NCBI RefSeq assembly: GCF_003853705.1 | Contig: NZ_QTQI01000003.1 | Coordinates: 62,001 to 126,000 of the forward strand | DNA from: Burkholderia sp. Bp8992 | Lineage (GTDB): Bacteria > Pseudomonadota > Gammaproteobacteria > Burkholderiales > Burkholderiaceae | DNA length: 64,000 nucleotides | Reading direction: 5' to 3' | Part shown: positions 8,799 to 18,313 of the stretch, piece by piece | How the letters are laid out: every line of letters begins with the position of its first letter | How positions within the stretch are numbered: the first letter of the stretch is position 1 | The notes under the pieces: generated by a model | What the model was told of the DNA's origin: nothing | The model's input: the letters and a program-made list of their open reading frames with translations, nothing else | Database searches by the model: none | Position numbers and translations under genes: made by a program

Positions 8799-9971
8799 AT
8801 GAGCGCTTCCGTTTTTTCCGCCCCCGACCAGCACCAGGCCATCCGCGACGCGGTGCGCGGCCTGTGCAACCAGTTTCCGGCCGAATACCACCGCAGGATC
8901 GACGAGGCCCGCGGGTATCCCGAGGCATTCGTCGACGCCCTCACGCGGGCCGGCTGGCTCGCCGCGCTGATTCCGCAGGAATACGGCGGCCCCGGCCTGT
9001 CGATGGCCGAGGCATCCGTCATCATGGAGGAGATCAACCGCTCCGGCGGCAACTCGGGCGCGTGCCACGGCCAGATGTACGTGATGAACACGATCGTGTT
9101 CAGCGGTACGGATGCGCAGAAGCAGCGCTATCTGCCGCGCATCGCGTCGGGCGAACTGCGTGTGCAGTCGATGGGCGTGACCGAGCCGACCACCGGCAGC
9201 GACACGACCAGGCTCCAGACCACGGCCGTGAAGAAAGACGGCCGTTGGGTCGTCAACGGCCAGAAGGTATGGATCTCGCGCGTCCAGCACAGCGACCTGC
9301 TGATCCTGCTCGCGCGCACCACGCCGCTGGACCGGGTGCAGAAGAAGAGCGAGGGCCTGTCGTGTTTCATCGTCGAGCTGGACCAGGCAATCGGCAACGG
9401 CCTCACGGTGCGGCCGATCCCCAACATGGTCAATCACGAGACCAACGAATTGTTCTTCGACGACATGGAGCTGCCGGAAGACGCGTTGCTGGGCACCGAA
9501 GGCAAGGGGCTGAAGGTGATCTTCGACGGCCTGAACGCAGAGCGCACGCTGATCGCGGCCGAGTGCATCGGCGACGGCTACTGGTTCCTGGAGAAGGCGC
9601 GCGACTACGCGGTCGAGCGCAAGGTGTTCGGCCGCCCGATCGGGCAGAACCAGGGGATCCAGTTTCCGCTGGCCGAGTCGTTCATCGAGCTGGAAGCGGC
9701 GAACCTGATGCGCTGGCGCGCGTGCGAGAAGATCGATGCGCGCCGGAACGCGGCGGTCGAGGCCAACATGGCCAAGTACCTGGCCGCGAAGGCGAGCTGG
9801 GAGGCCGCCAACGCGTGCCTGCAGACGCATGGCGGCTTCGGCTTCGCATGCGAATACGACGTGGAGCGCAAGTTCCGCGAAACACGCCTGTACCAGGTCG
9901 CACCGATCTCCACCAACATGATTCTCGGGCATGTGGCCGAGCACGTGCTGGAACTTCCCCGTTCCTACTGA
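8799..9971 (+). CDS. Acyl-CoA dehydrogenase family protein
   Basis: A 390-residue FAD-dependent acyl-CoA dehydrogenase. ATG at 8799 has AGGA close upstream; an in-frame ATG at 8763 lacks one. It has the N-terminal helical domain, the middle beta domain (VTEPTTGSDTTRLQTTAVKK, WISR) and the C-terminal helical domain (ERKVFGRPIGQNQGIQF; QTHGGFGFACEYDVERKFRE). Where short- and medium-chain enzymes carry the catalytic Glu in 'IYEGTS', this one reads LYQVAPIS. A Glu in LNAERTLIA matches the alternative catalytic position used by isovaleryl- and long-chain acyl-CoA dehydrogenases. It would introduce an alpha-beta double bond in a CoA thioester made by the next gene. It starts the operon. Confidence 0.93.
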   Translation: MSASVFSAPDQHQAIRDAVRGLCNQFPAEYHRRIDEARGYPEAFVDALTRAGWLAALIPQEYGGPGLSMAEASVIMEEINRSGGNSGACHGQMYVMNTIVFSGTDAQKQRYLPRIASGELRVQSMGVTEPTTGSDTTRLQTTAVKKDGRWVVNGQKVWISRVQHSDLLILLARTTPLDRVQKKSEGLSCFIVELDQAIGNGLTVRPIPNMVNHETNELFFDDMELPEDALLGTEGKGLKVIFDGLNAERTLIAAECIGDGYWFLEKARDYAVERKVFGRPIGQNQGIQFPLAESFIELEAANLMRWRACEKIDARRNAAVEANMAKYLAAKASWEAANACLQTHGGFGFACEYDVERKFRETRLYQVAPISTNMILGHVAEHVLELPRSY

Positions 9972-9973
9972 CC

Positions 9974-11164
9974 ATGCAAGCACGCAAAGGCCCCCTGAGC
10001 GGAATGACCGTCGTCGCGCTCGAACATGCGATCGCCGCCCCCTTCTGCACGCGCCAGCTCGCCGACCTCGGCGCGCGCGTGATCAAGGTGGAGCGCCCGG
10101 GTGTCGGCGATTTCGCGCGCGCCTACGATCAACGGACCCGCGGCCTCGCGTCGCATTTCGTCTGGACCAACCGGTCGAAGGAAAGCCTGACGCTCAACCT
10201 GAAGCAGCCCGCCGCGCAGGACGTGCTCGGCGAACTCGTGGCCCAGGCCGACGTGCTCGTGCAGAACCTGGCGCCCGGCGCGGCCGCGCGCATGGGCCTG
10301 TCGTTCGACGCGCTGCACGCGCGATACCCGCGCCTCGTCGTCTGCGACATCTCCGGCTATGGCAGCGACGGCCCCTATCGCGACAAGAAAGCCTACGACC
10401 TGCTGATCCAGAGCGAGGCCGCGTTCCTGTCGATTACCGGTACGCCCGACGAGCCCTGCAAGGCCGGCGTGTCGATCGCGGACATCGCGGCCGGCATGTA
10501 TGCGTACACGGGCATACTCAGCGCGCTGCTGCAGCGCGGCCTCACGGGCGAAGGCTCGCACGTCGAAATCTCGATGCTCGAAGCGCTCGGCGAGTGGATG
10601 GGCTTCCCGATGTACTACGCGTATGACGGCCAGCAGCAGCCGGGCCGCAGCGGCGCGGCGCACGCGACCATCTATCCGTACGGCCCGTTCACGGCCGGCG
10701 ACGGCCGCGTGGTGATGCTGGGCCTGCAGAACGAGCGCGAGTGGAAGGTGTTCTGCGATGCCGTGCTGCGCGACCCGGCGCTGGCGACCGACCCGCGCTT
10801 CGACGCCAACGTGCGCCGCTCGGAACACCGCACCGAACTGAAGGCCGTGATCGAAGCGGCATTTGCCGGCCTCACCGCGCAGGAAGTCATTGCACGCCTG
10901 GACGACGCGCAGATCGCCAATGCAGCCGTCAACCAGGTGGGCGATCTGTGGGCGCACCCGCAACTGCATGCGCGCCAGCGGTTTCGCACCGTCGATTCGC
11001 CCGCCGGCGAACTGCAGGCGCTGCTGCCGCCCGCCACGCTCGACAGCTTCGACGTGCGCATGGCCCCGGTGCCGGCGCTCGGCGAACACACCACGACCAT
11101 TCTCCGCGCGCTCGGGCGCACCGATGCCGATATCGAACAATTGCGTGCCGCCGGCGCGATCTGA
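9974..11164 (+). CDS. CaiB/BaiF family CoA-transferase
   Basis: A 396-residue class III CoA-transferase, starting 2 bp after the preceding stop, hence translationally coupled. Typical family features are the N-terminal 'PLSGMTVVALEHAIAAPFCT' Rossmann segment, the 'VIKVERPG' loop, and Asp170 (GVSIADIAAGMYAY), which corresponds to the catalytic Asp that forms the acyl anhydride. These enzymes move CoA between carboxylic acids. Together with the flanking dehydrogenase and lyase it would activate a dicarboxylic or branched acid such as itaconate, mesaconate or a relative; the exact substrate is not visible. Confidence 0.93.
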   Translation: MQARKGPLSGMTVVALEHAIAAPFCTRQLADLGARVIKVERPGVGDFARAYDQRTRGLASHFVWTNRSKESLTLNLKQPAAQDVLGELVAQADVLVQNLAPGAAARMGLSFDALHARYPRLVVCDISGYGSDGPYRDKKAYDLLIQSEAAFLSITGTPDEPCKAGVSIADIAAGMYAYTGILSALLQRGLTGEGSHVEISMLEALGEWMGFPMYYAYDGQQQPGRSGAAHATIYPYGPFTAGDGRVVMLGLQNEREWKVFCDAVLRDPALATDPRFDANVRRSEHRTELKAVIEAAFAGLTAQEVIARLDDAQIANAAVNQVGDLWAHPQLHARQRFRTVDSPAGELQALLPPATLDSFDVRMAPVPALGEHTTTILRALGRTDADIEQLRAAGAI

Positions 11165-11167
11165 GCC

Positions 11168-12019
11168 ATGTCCACGGTCTCTCTCCCCGTCCAGCACGCC
11201 CGCAGTCTCCTGTTCGTGCCGGCCACCCGGCCCGAACGCTTTGCGAAGGCGCTCGATTCGGGCGCCGACTGCATCGTCGTCGACCTCGAGGATGCGGTCG
11301 GCATCGACAGCAAGGACGACGCACGCGCGCGACTCGCGCAGCACCTGCCGCGGCTGACTTCGGCACAGCGCTCGCGCACCGTCGTGCGCGTGAACGCCGT
11401 CGGTACGCCGTGGCACGACGCGGATATCGCGCTGCTGCGCGACTGGATGCCGCAACGCGTTGCCGTGATGCTGCCGAAGTCGGAAGACCCGGACGCGCTG
11501 CGCGCCGTCGCCGCGCAGCTCGGTGATGAAGCGTGCATCGTCGCGCTGATCGAGTCGCTGGCCGGGCTCGATGCAGCGGATGCGCTGGCGCGCGATCCGC
11601 AGGTCGTGCGCCTGGCATTCGGCCACCTGGATTTCCAGCTCGACCTCGGCATGCGCGCGTCGCCCGACGAGCCGGAACTGGCCTTTGCACGCAATGCGCT
11701 CGTGGCCGCGTCGCGCCGTGCCCGGCTACCCGCGCCGATCGACGGCGTGACCGTTCGCACCGACGATGCCGTGCAGCTCGCGGCCGACGCCCGGCGCGCA
11801 CGCGCGTTCGGCTTCGGCGGCAAGCTGTGCATTCACCCGACGCAGGTCGCCGTCGTGAACGACGCGATGGGTTATTCGGACACCGAACAGGCGTGGGCAC
11901 GCCGCGTGATCGACGAAGCCGGGAAGCACGGCGGAGCGGTGTTCAACCTGGACGGCCGCATGGTCGATCTTCCGGTGATCCGGGCGGCCGAGGCCATTGT
12001 CGCGAGCATGCGGAAGTAA
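11168..12019 (+). CDS. HpcH/HpaI (CitE-like) CoA-ester lyase
   Basis: A 283-residue TIM-barrel lyase of the citrate-lyase beta / malyl-CoA lyase family, 3 bp after the CoA-transferase. Visible active-site segments are RSLLFVPATRPERF at the N-terminus, VVDLEDAVG (metal and substrate binding), VALIESLAGL (Glu ligand) and LAFGHLDFQLDLG (Asp ligand), with KLCIHPTQV near the end. Such enzymes cleave beta-hydroxy-acyl-CoA esters, for example citramalyl- or methylmalyl-CoA, to acetyl-CoA plus a keto acid. The operon resembles itaconate-degradation sets, but the MaoC-type hydratase is missing and a dehydrogenase stands in its place. Confidence 0.92.
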   Translation: MSTVSLPVQHARSLLFVPATRPERFAKALDSGADCIVVDLEDAVGIDSKDDARARLAQHLPRLTSAQRSRTVVRVNAVGTPWHDADIALLRDWMPQRVAVMLPKSEDPDALRAVAAQLGDEACIVALIESLAGLDAADALARDPQVVRLAFGHLDFQLDLGMRASPDEPELAFARNALVAASRRARLPAPIDGVTVRTDDAVQLAADARRARAFGFGGKLCIHPTQVAVVNDAMGYSDTEQAWARRVIDEAGKHGGAVFNLDGRMVDLPVIRAAEAIVASMRK

Positions 12020-12034
12020 GTGCAATTTTCCGAA

Positions 12035-12060
12035 CGATGGATGACGGCCGTCATCCATCG
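12035..12060. repeat. Perfect 26-bp palindrome
   Basis: CGATGGATGACGG (12035-12047) is followed directly by its exact complement (12048-12060). It begins 15 bp after the lyase stop. There is no T tract on either side, so a strict intrinsic terminator is doubtful; a cruciform, protein-binding site or transcript 3' end are possible. Confidence 0.8.
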
Positions 12061-12462
12061 ATGCCCGCTGACCGCCGCTCCGCTTTCGTCTGAACCGCCC
12101 TGGCAGACGGCCGGCCGCGTCATCTGAAGCTGGGAAAGAAGCGCCAGAGCACCTGCGGGCTCTGGATAAAAAATCGTCGGCAAGAACACATGCTCCGAGT
12201 GATCGCCTTGATTTTCGGGTGCAGGGAGAGTGAGGTAGTACCGCACGGTTGCTGCTCACCAGTAAGCCCCTGTTTGGGCGACTCGCCAGCATTCTAGAAA
12301 TCCGATCTACGCCTTCGGGAATGTGGAGGTGCCCAACCGGGCATCCTCCGCCGAGCGGCATGTTGCAACGTCACCGTATCGATCCATCGACCAGGCAAGC
12401 GACCTCACTTCGGACGCACGGCACTTTTGCGAGGCGTCACGCGTCCCGGAGCCGATCCTGGT
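12061..12462. other. Gene-free interval between two convergent operons
   Basis: No supportable gene is seen. The lower GC and short, stop-interrupted frames suggest decayed sequence. A hairpin with GGAGG-TGCCC pairing to GGGC-A-TCCTCC (about 12325-12348) and a small CCTGG/CCAGG stem over the rhamnosidase stop (12457-12471) may mark the 3' end of the leftward operon. Confidence 0.4.
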
Positions 12463-15033
12463 TCAGCCAGGTTTGCCCACCAAAATTCGGTAGCGTCCAG
12501 CCCGTAAATTGCCGAGATAAGCATAGCCGCTCCGACGATTGACGCCTTGCGGGCCGCCAGACGACACGTCGGCTTGCACGGTGCGCCCGTTGACGACCAT
12601 CGTGCGACGCCCCTCTCCAACAGGAACGCCAACCGCCCCGGTCGTGCCAGGCGGCACGACGACCGTCAGTTCGAAGTCGACTCCCGAAGTCCGCCACTCG
12701 ACTTCGATCCCGCCGTAAGGCGTCGGCACCCTCCCCCGCGCCCAGCGCACATCGCCCGGCTGGGGTTCGACGAGCCACGATCGATAGCCGGCCGAGAGTG
12801 GCCGCACACCGAGTACGTATTTCGACAATGCCGACGTCGGCCCTGACGACCAGCCGTGCGCGAGGCTTGCGTAGGTGTTGCCGGCGTCGGCAGGCGGAAC
12901 GGGCGTGCCGTCAGGCGCGATCGCTTCCCAGGTCGCACCGCTGTAGTAAGGACTGCCGGCTCGCATATGCCCCCATACGGTGCGAATGATCGACAGTGCG
13001 CCTCCCGCATCGCCGGCTTCAAACCGCGCGGCAACGTCGAAACTGGAAACGAACGGGCTGATGATCTGGCTGAGAAGCGGCGGCGTCCGGTAATCAGGCG
13101 AAAATGCGAGCGGACCGTTGACGGTGGAAAGCGCAGTGCGCATCTTGCCGAGAATCGTCGCCCACCTGTCCCGCGGCGCAATACCGTAAAGCACCGCCAA
13201 TGCATTTGCATCCTGGGCGACCGGACCGCGAATCTGGTCGCTGATGACGTACAGACCGCTACCGGAATCGTAGAGCGTCGTGTTGACCGCCCCACGCACG
13301 CGGGCTGCCTGCGCATCGTAGTCGCGCTGGGCGCCAAGGTCGGCCACGGCCGCGGCGAGCTTCGCCCCGCCACGCAGCGCACCGTAATACAGGGTGTTGA
13401 ACTCCGTCACCGTCCCGGTCAACTTCGACGCATCGTGCGGGTGCCAGTCCGCTGAATTCGACGCATCCGTCACGATCAGGCCATTCGCATTGGTCAGACC
13501 GCGCAAATAGTCGAACGAACGGCGCACTGCTGCCCAATTCGAACGCACGAAGTCGAGATCGCCCGTGTACAGGTAATAGTCGTACAAGGTCGTCAGGAAA
13601 TAGATCGAATAGGACAGCGAGTAATAGTACGCATCGGGCATTGCATCCGCGCGCGCCACGCCGGCTGCCAGTTGCGGCGGAAGATCGCCGGGGAACATGC
13701 CGTTCGATCGCTGATAGGCGGCAGCCAGCCCCAGGGAGCCGGCAACGGCGTCGGTCGCACCGGTCGAGTAGTAAATCGTGGGCGCGCTCACGGCCAGGTC
13801 GCCACTCCACACGTACCGGTCACGCTTCGCACCGTCGAGAATCGCGGCAAAGCGGTTCGTTCCCGCGGCGAAGGCGTCGAGGACAGCCGGATCCGTCAGC
13901 TTCGCATCGAGCAACGTACCGCCTGCGCCGGTAATCTTCAGGTTGCGGAACAGCCCTGCGCTGCCGTCGTATCCCGCGAAGCCGAATGAGCCCGGTGAAG
14001 GTATGGGTGCGTCGAGCACGAGCCGGTCGTCCACATAAACCTGCACGGCGCTTCCTGCCACGGTCTTCACGTGATGCCACGTGCCACGCTTGAGTTCGAA
14101 CGGCAACGCGACCTGGGCCAGCGTGCCCGCCACGAAAGGATGCGTGAGCCGAAGCGTATTCGGGGTCCCGATAGCATCGTCGCTCGCGGCAAGTACCAGC
14201 CTGAATCCGCCGCTCGGACTCGCGCCGACCATCCAGCCAGCCTCGTTCTCCAGCACCTGGACGTCGAACTCCGCGGTGTAGCCGGTCCATTTCGTCCCGG
14301 CCTGGTAGATCGAGAATGTGCTGTCCCTGACGACCAGACCTTGGGGCGTCACGGTCCAGGTAGGCGGCAAGCTGCGTGCCGGAACCGTACCCAGCTCGAC
14401 CGTGCGCGCCCCCAGATCCCAAATCTCGTTCAACGCCGGATCGCTGGACGTGAAATAGCCGGCGCGCTTTTGGGGTGCGGGGACGAGCGGACGGATACCC
14501 ACGCGAGACAGCGTCACGCTGCCCGGCTGGGTCAGCCGGATGACCTGAAAGCGCTCTCCGCCCTGAACCAGGCGACTCACGATCAGCCCTGGGCCGCTCG
14601 GTCGATACGTGTTCACGCGCGACAGGCTCACCGCCCCGCCATTGCCGACGAAAGATACGTTGAACTCGGCGCCGTCCGGATAGGAGCCGTCTCCATTCGC
14701 GCCGAGGTACTGTTGGGCTTCCGCATAGACCGCCTGCAGCGCGGGACGCCCGGACACCGAGTTCACCAGGAACACCGGCAGACCACCGACCACTCGCCCG
14801 TAGTCCAGCGTGATGGTCGGAGACGGACCGCCCGGCGCCATCGTCAATGTCGTCGAGCCGCCCGTGGTCAACGCGTCGGCGTTGGCCACGTTACCCGCCG
14901 TGCTGATGACGCGAACCGGACGAATCAACTCGCCATCGGTGGTTTGCGCCATCACGCACGCGGGTCCGAATACCCAGACCGACACGGCAACGACCCATCC
15001 GCGCATGCCTTGAAACAGCGCCTGTCTGTTCAT
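12463..15033 (-). CDS. Secreted GH78 alpha-L-rhamnosidase
   Basis: An 856-residue protein beginning MNRQALFQGMRGWVVAVSVW with a Sec signal peptide ending near AQ (about residue 30). Beta-sandwich domains occupy the first half, including a laminin-G/concanavalin-like insert (about residues 220-400: SIYQAGTKWTGYTAEFDVQV). The (alpha/alpha)6 catalytic domain follows. DGAKRDRYVWSGDLAVS corresponds to the GH78 acid motif, and DWHPHD and a C-terminal beta domain are present. It would release L-rhamnose from glycosides or polysaccharide outside the inner membrane. It is the last gene of the leftward rhamnose-transport operon. The ORF upstream of 15033 lacks signal features. Confidence 0.88.
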   Translation of the reverse strand: MNRQALFQGMRGWVVAVSVWVFGPACVMAQTTDGELIRPVRVISTAGNVANADALTTGGSTTLTMAPGGPSPTITLDYGRVVGGLPVFLVNSVSGRPALQAVYAEAQQYLGANGDGSYPDGAEFNVSFVGNGGAVSLSRVNTYRPSGPGLIVSRLVQGGERFQVIRLTQPGSVTLSRVGIRPLVPAPQKRAGYFTSSDPALNEIWDLGARTVELGTVPARSLPPTWTVTPQGLVVRDSTFSIYQAGTKWTGYTAEFDVQVLENEAGWMVGASPSGGFRLVLAASDDAIGTPNTLRLTHPFVAGTLAQVALPFELKRGTWHHVKTVAGSAVQVYVDDRLVLDAPIPSPGSFGFAGYDGSAGLFRNLKITGAGGTLLDAKLTDPAVLDAFAAGTNRFAAILDGAKRDRYVWSGDLAVSAPTIYYSTGATDAVAGSLGLAAAYQRSNGMFPGDLPPQLAAGVARADAMPDAYYYSLSYSIYFLTTLYDYYLYTGDLDFVRSNWAAVRRSFDYLRGLTNANGLIVTDASNSADWHPHDASKLTGTVTEFNTLYYGALRGGAKLAAAVADLGAQRDYDAQAARVRGAVNTTLYDSGSGLYVISDQIRGPVAQDANALAVLYGIAPRDRWATILGKMRTALSTVNGPLAFSPDYRTPPLLSQIISPFVSSFDVAARFEAGDAGGALSIIRTVWGHMRAGSPYYSGATWEAIAPDGTPVPPADAGNTYASLAHGWSSGPTSALSKYVLGVRPLSAGYRSWLVEPQPGDVRWARGRVPTPYGGIEVEWRTSGVDFELTVVVPPGTTGAVGVPVGEGRRTMVVNGRTVQADVSSGGPQGVNRRSGYAYLGNLRAGRYRILVGKPG

Positions 15034-15183
15034 ATTTGATTGATAGTTCGAAGATGCTGCGTTGAATGCGCGGGACCGGGTCGCGACGTGCGCGGCGTGG
15101 CCGCGAATGCGCAACACGGGATGCGTGAGCCGTGTCCCGCGGGACACCCCGCCCGACATCAGGCGGGGTCGCGGAGCTTGGGA

Positions 15184-16191
15184 TCAGAAGTTGAATTGAT
15201 CGATGTTGGACGCATCGAACGTCGTGGGCGGCCCGAGGATCACTTCTCCGCTCTTGCCGATCGTGCGCTTGCCAAGCTTGCCGGCCTCGAAACTCTCGCC
15301 TTCCTTGCCGGAGATCGCACCCGATGCGAGATTGGCGGCAGCATAGGCGGCGAGGTAGCCCAATTGGCCCGGATCCCAGAGCTGGAACGCCTTGACCGTG
15401 CCGTTCTTCACGAAGGCTCGCATCTGGTTCGGCGTGCCGAGCCCCGTCACCGCCACCTTGCCCTTGCTCGACGACGTCGAGATATAGCGTGCGGCGGCGG
15501 CGATACCGACCGAGGTCGGCGACACGATCGCCTTCAGGTTCGGGTAGGCCTGCAGCAAGCCCTGGGTTTCGACAAACGACTTCTGGTCGTCGTCATTGCC
15601 ATATGCGATCTTGACGAGCTTCATCTTCGCGTATTCCGGCTTCTTCAATTCCTCCTGCATCCATTTGATCCAGGTGTTCTGGTTGGTGGCATTCGGCGTT
15701 GCCGACAGAATCGCGAACTCGCCCTCCCCGCCCATCAGCTTCGCGACGAGCTGGATCTGCCCGCGGCCGATACTCTCGGCGTTGGCCTGGTTGACGAAAA
15801 CATTGCGGCCATCCGCCGCCGTGTCGGAATCGAACGTGACGACCTTGATGCCCTGCGACATCGCGCGCTTCAGATACGGCACGACCGCATTGGGATCGTT
15901 TGCCGCGATCACGATCGCATTCTGTCGCTGCGTAATCAGCGTATTGACATACTGAACCTGCGACGACGCGCCCGCGTCCGAAGGGCCGACCACCTTTCCG
16001 TCACCCTTGAACTCCTTGATGGCCGCCATCCCGCCTTCGTCGGCAATGACCTCGTACGGGTTGTTGATCTGCTTCGGCACGAACGCGATCTTCAGGCCGT
16101 CCTTCACGCCGGTTGCACCGGCGACACCCCCGACTCCGAACAACAGGCCGCAAACCGCGACGGTCGTCGCAATGCGCAGTGTCTTGATCAT
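15184..16191 (-). CDS. rhaS: Rhamnose ABC transporter substrate-binding protein
   Basis: A 335-residue periplasmic binding protein of the ribose/autoinducer-2 type, with a Sec signal peptide (MIKTLRIATTVAVCGLLFG ... GATG). The mature part has the two-lobe fold: IAFVPKQINNPYEVIADEGG, then IVIAANDPNAVVPYLKRA, VVTFDSDTAADGRNVFV and the hinge segments near GLGTPNQMRAFVKNGTVKAF. This matches RhaS of the Rhizobium rhaSTPQ importer, and every neighbour supports rhamnose. It lies 81 bp after the permease gene and before the rhamnosidase, consistent with higher expression of the binding protein at an internal ribosome site. Confidence 0.93.
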   Translation of the reverse strand: MIKTLRIATTVAVCGLLFGVGGVAGATGVKDGLKIAFVPKQINNPYEVIADEGGMAAIKEFKGDGKVVGPSDAGASSQVQYVNTLITQRQNAIVIAANDPNAVVPYLKRAMSQGIKVVTFDSDTAADGRNVFVNQANAESIGRGQIQLVAKLMGGEGEFAILSATPNATNQNTWIKWMQEELKKPEYAKMKLVKIAYGNDDDQKSFVETQGLLQAYPNLKAIVSPTSVGIAAAARYISTSSSKGKVAVTGLGTPNQMRAFVKNGTVKAFQLWDPGQLGYLAAYAAANLASGAISGKEGESFEAGKLGKRTIGKSGEVILGPPTTFDASNIDQFNF

Positions 16192-16272
16192 GCTACGTCT
16201 CCTATGAATCGCCGGGCCGCCCGCCCGGCGTTGTTGATATGCGTTGGGTTCACACTCGGCACACGGTGCCGT

Positions 16273-17274
16273 TCAATGTGCGATCGCGCGTCGCGCTCTG
16301 CGTGCCCGCCAGCCTGCGACGAGATTCGGAATCAGAACGGAAGACAGCAGCAACACGCCGGTGACGATCGTCAAGGTCTCGCTCGAGACGTCGACGAGCG
16401 TGAGCGCGTTCTTCAGGACACCGATAATCAGCAGCGACAGCAACACGCCGTACAACGAGCCGCGTCCGCCGAAGATACTCACGCCGCCGAACAACACGGC
16501 AGCGATGACAGCCAATTCGAACCCCTCGCCGTTGTCGCCGCGCGCGCTCGTAAAGCGGAGCGTGTAGACGATGCCCGCGATCGCGCTCATCACCCCCGAC
16601 AACACGAACAGCTTCAGCTTCGTCTTCTTGACATCGATGCCCGAAAAAGCGGCCGCCTGGTTGTTGGATCCAATCGCATACAGGCTGCGACCCAATGCCG
16701 TCGCCTGCAGCAAAACGGTAAACAGCACGGCAGCGACGATGACGATGACGAATGGGTCGGGAATGAATGTCGCGCCTATCGTGCTCATCCCGAACGACGT
16801 GTAAGCCGCCGGGAAATCCGCAATCGCCTGGTCGCCGAGCAGCACGTATGCAAGGCCGCGAAACAGCGCGAGCGTACCGATGGTCACCGCCAGCGATGGC
16901 AGCCCGAAGCGGACGATCACCCAGCCATTGAAGAACCCGGCAAGCGCACCGCCAGCGAGCACCAGAATGATGACGACCGGCATCGGCAGGCCGAGATGCC
17001 AGAGCCCACCCATCAGCGCGCTCGATGCACCGAGGATCGACGCGACCGACAGGTCGATCTCGCCCGTCACGACAATCAGCGTCATCGTCAGCGCCATCAG
17101 CGAGATTTCGGTGATGTCGAGCAGGATGTTGGTCAAGTTGGCCACGTCGAGAAAGACCGGCGACAGCACGCGTGCCATCACCAGCGACGCTGCGAGTATG
17201 ACGGCCAGCAGGACTTCCCAGCTCAGGGCAGTGGCGGATCGGCGGGCCGAAACCGCCGTGGATCGATTAACCAT
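16273..17274 (-). CDS. rhaQ: Rhamnose ABC transporter permease RhaQ
   Basis: A 333-residue inner-membrane permease of the RbsC/AraH type with about 9-10 hydrophobic segments. The coupling signature lies around AAAFSGIDVKKTKLKLFVLSG, and the family motif GEIDLSVASILGASSALMGG is present near residue 70. The start (ATG 17274) has GAGGAAACGCGACC upstream and overlaps the end of the preceding permease by 8 bp. It pairs with RhaP to form the translocation channel of the rhamnose importer. Confidence 0.93.
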   Translation of the reverse strand: MVNRSTAVSARRSATALSWEVLLAVILAASLVMARVLSPVFLDVANLTNILLDITEISLMALTMTLIVVTGEIDLSVASILGASSALMGGLWHLGLPMPVVIILVLAGGALAGFFNGWVIVRFGLPSLAVTIGTLALFRGLAYVLLGDQAIADFPAAYTSFGMSTIGATFIPDPFVIVIVAAVLFTVLLQATALGRSLYAIGSNNQAAAFSGIDVKKTKLKLFVLSGVMSAIAGIVYTLRFTSARGDNGEGFELAVIAAVLFGGVSIFGGRGSLYGVLLSLLIIGVLKNALTLVDVSSETLTIVTGVLLLSSVLIPNLVAGWRARRARRAIAH

Positions 17275-18313
17275 GGTCGCGTTTCCTCATCATGCGTTTT
17301 GCAATGGAGCGGGCGAGCAGCGTATCGGCGGCGACGGCCACCACGATCAGTGCGCCCTGGATCGCCTGCTCCCAGAACGGCGAGACGTGAAGCACCGCGA
17401 GCGCGATGCTGATGACACCGAGCACGACCGCGCCAAGCGTCGCGCCCAGGATCGTGCCGACGCCGCCATTGATGGCCACGCTGCCGACCACAGCTGCCGC
17501 GACCACCTGGAGTTCGATGCCCTTGCCCGTACTGGCATCGACCGTGCCGAAGCGTGCGAGCCAAAGTGCGCCGGCGAAGCCCGCGATCGCGCCGGAGATC
17601 ATGAAGCCGGTCATGACTCGCCGATCGACCCGTATGCCGGCCAGCCGCGCCGCCTCCGGATTGGAACCGATCGCGTAATGCTCGCGCCCGCCGCGAAACT
17701 GCTTCAGATAGATCGACAATCCGGCAAGGACGGCGGCGGCAACCAGCGCCAGGACCGGAATGCCCAGGACCGAGCCGGTTGCAAGCCGCGAGAACGCATC
17801 GGGCAGGCTCGTGGCGTTGATCTGACCGCCGTGGACCCACGCATAGTCTGCACCACGAAAGATGTAGAGCGTCGACAGCGTCGCGACCAATGACGGGACG
17901 CGGCCGATGGCGACCAGACCGGCATTGATCGCACCTGCCGCCAGTCCGATGGCGAGCCCCGCCGCCAGCGCGACCGGTACCGGCATGGCCGGATACGCGA
18001 CATAAAGGGCACCGACGCCATACGCGCTGATGCCGACCACCGAGCCGATCGACAGGTCGATGTGCCGCATCAGCATCACGACCGTCATGCCTGCGGTCAG
18101 CAGACCGACGATCGACACGTTCAGCAGCACGTCCCGCAGGTTCTGCATGCTGAGAAACTGCGGCCGGGCAAGTGCCGTGCATGCGACCAGCGCCACCAGG
18201 ACGACGAACAATGTCGCCTCGCGGCGCCTCATGACCGCAGACAATCCGCCAGCCAGTGTCCCACGCCTCGGGAGGCGCCCTGTTCGATTCATCGTATTCG
18301 TTCCGCTTGTCAT
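17267..18313 (-). CDS. rhaP: Rhamnose ABC transporter permease RhaP
   Basis: A 348-residue membrane permease of the same family as RhaQ. The start at 18313 overlaps the ATPase stop as ATGA, so the two are translationally coupled; an in-frame ATG at 18292 is an alternative. It has about 9 hydrophobic segments, the [20 protein letters not shown] motif near residue 90 and the ATPase-contact loop around [21 protein letters not shown]. With RhaQ it forms a heterodimeric channel fed by RhaS. Confidence 0.93.
   Translation of the reverse strand: MTSGTNTMNRTGRLPRRGTLAGGLSAVMRRREATLFVVLVALVACTALARPQFLSMQNLRDVLLNVSIVGLLTAGMTVVMLMRHIDLSIGSVVGISAYGVGALYVAYPAMPVPVALAAGLAIGLAAGAINAGLVAIGRVPSLVATLSTLYIFRGADYAWVHGGQINATSLPDAFSRLATGSVLGIPVLALVAAAVLAGLSIYLKQFRGGREHYAIGSNPEAARLAGIRVDRRVMTGFMISGAIAGFAGALWLARFGTVDASTGKGIELQVVAAAVVGSVAINGGVGTILGATLGAVVLGVISIALAVLHVSPFWEQAIQGALIVVAVAADTLLARSIAKRMMRKRDHG

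Noticed and set aside
11872-12246. Leftward open frame reading MRYYLTLPAPENQ across 12061-12462
   Set aside because: No ribosome site, overlaps the lyase gene end, and the composition is unlike that of coding sequence in the window.
15040-17412. 790-residue open frame antisense to the rhamnose transporter genes
   Set aside because: Lies opposite three clearly recognised genes; no domain, no ribosome site, biased His/Arg/Gln content.
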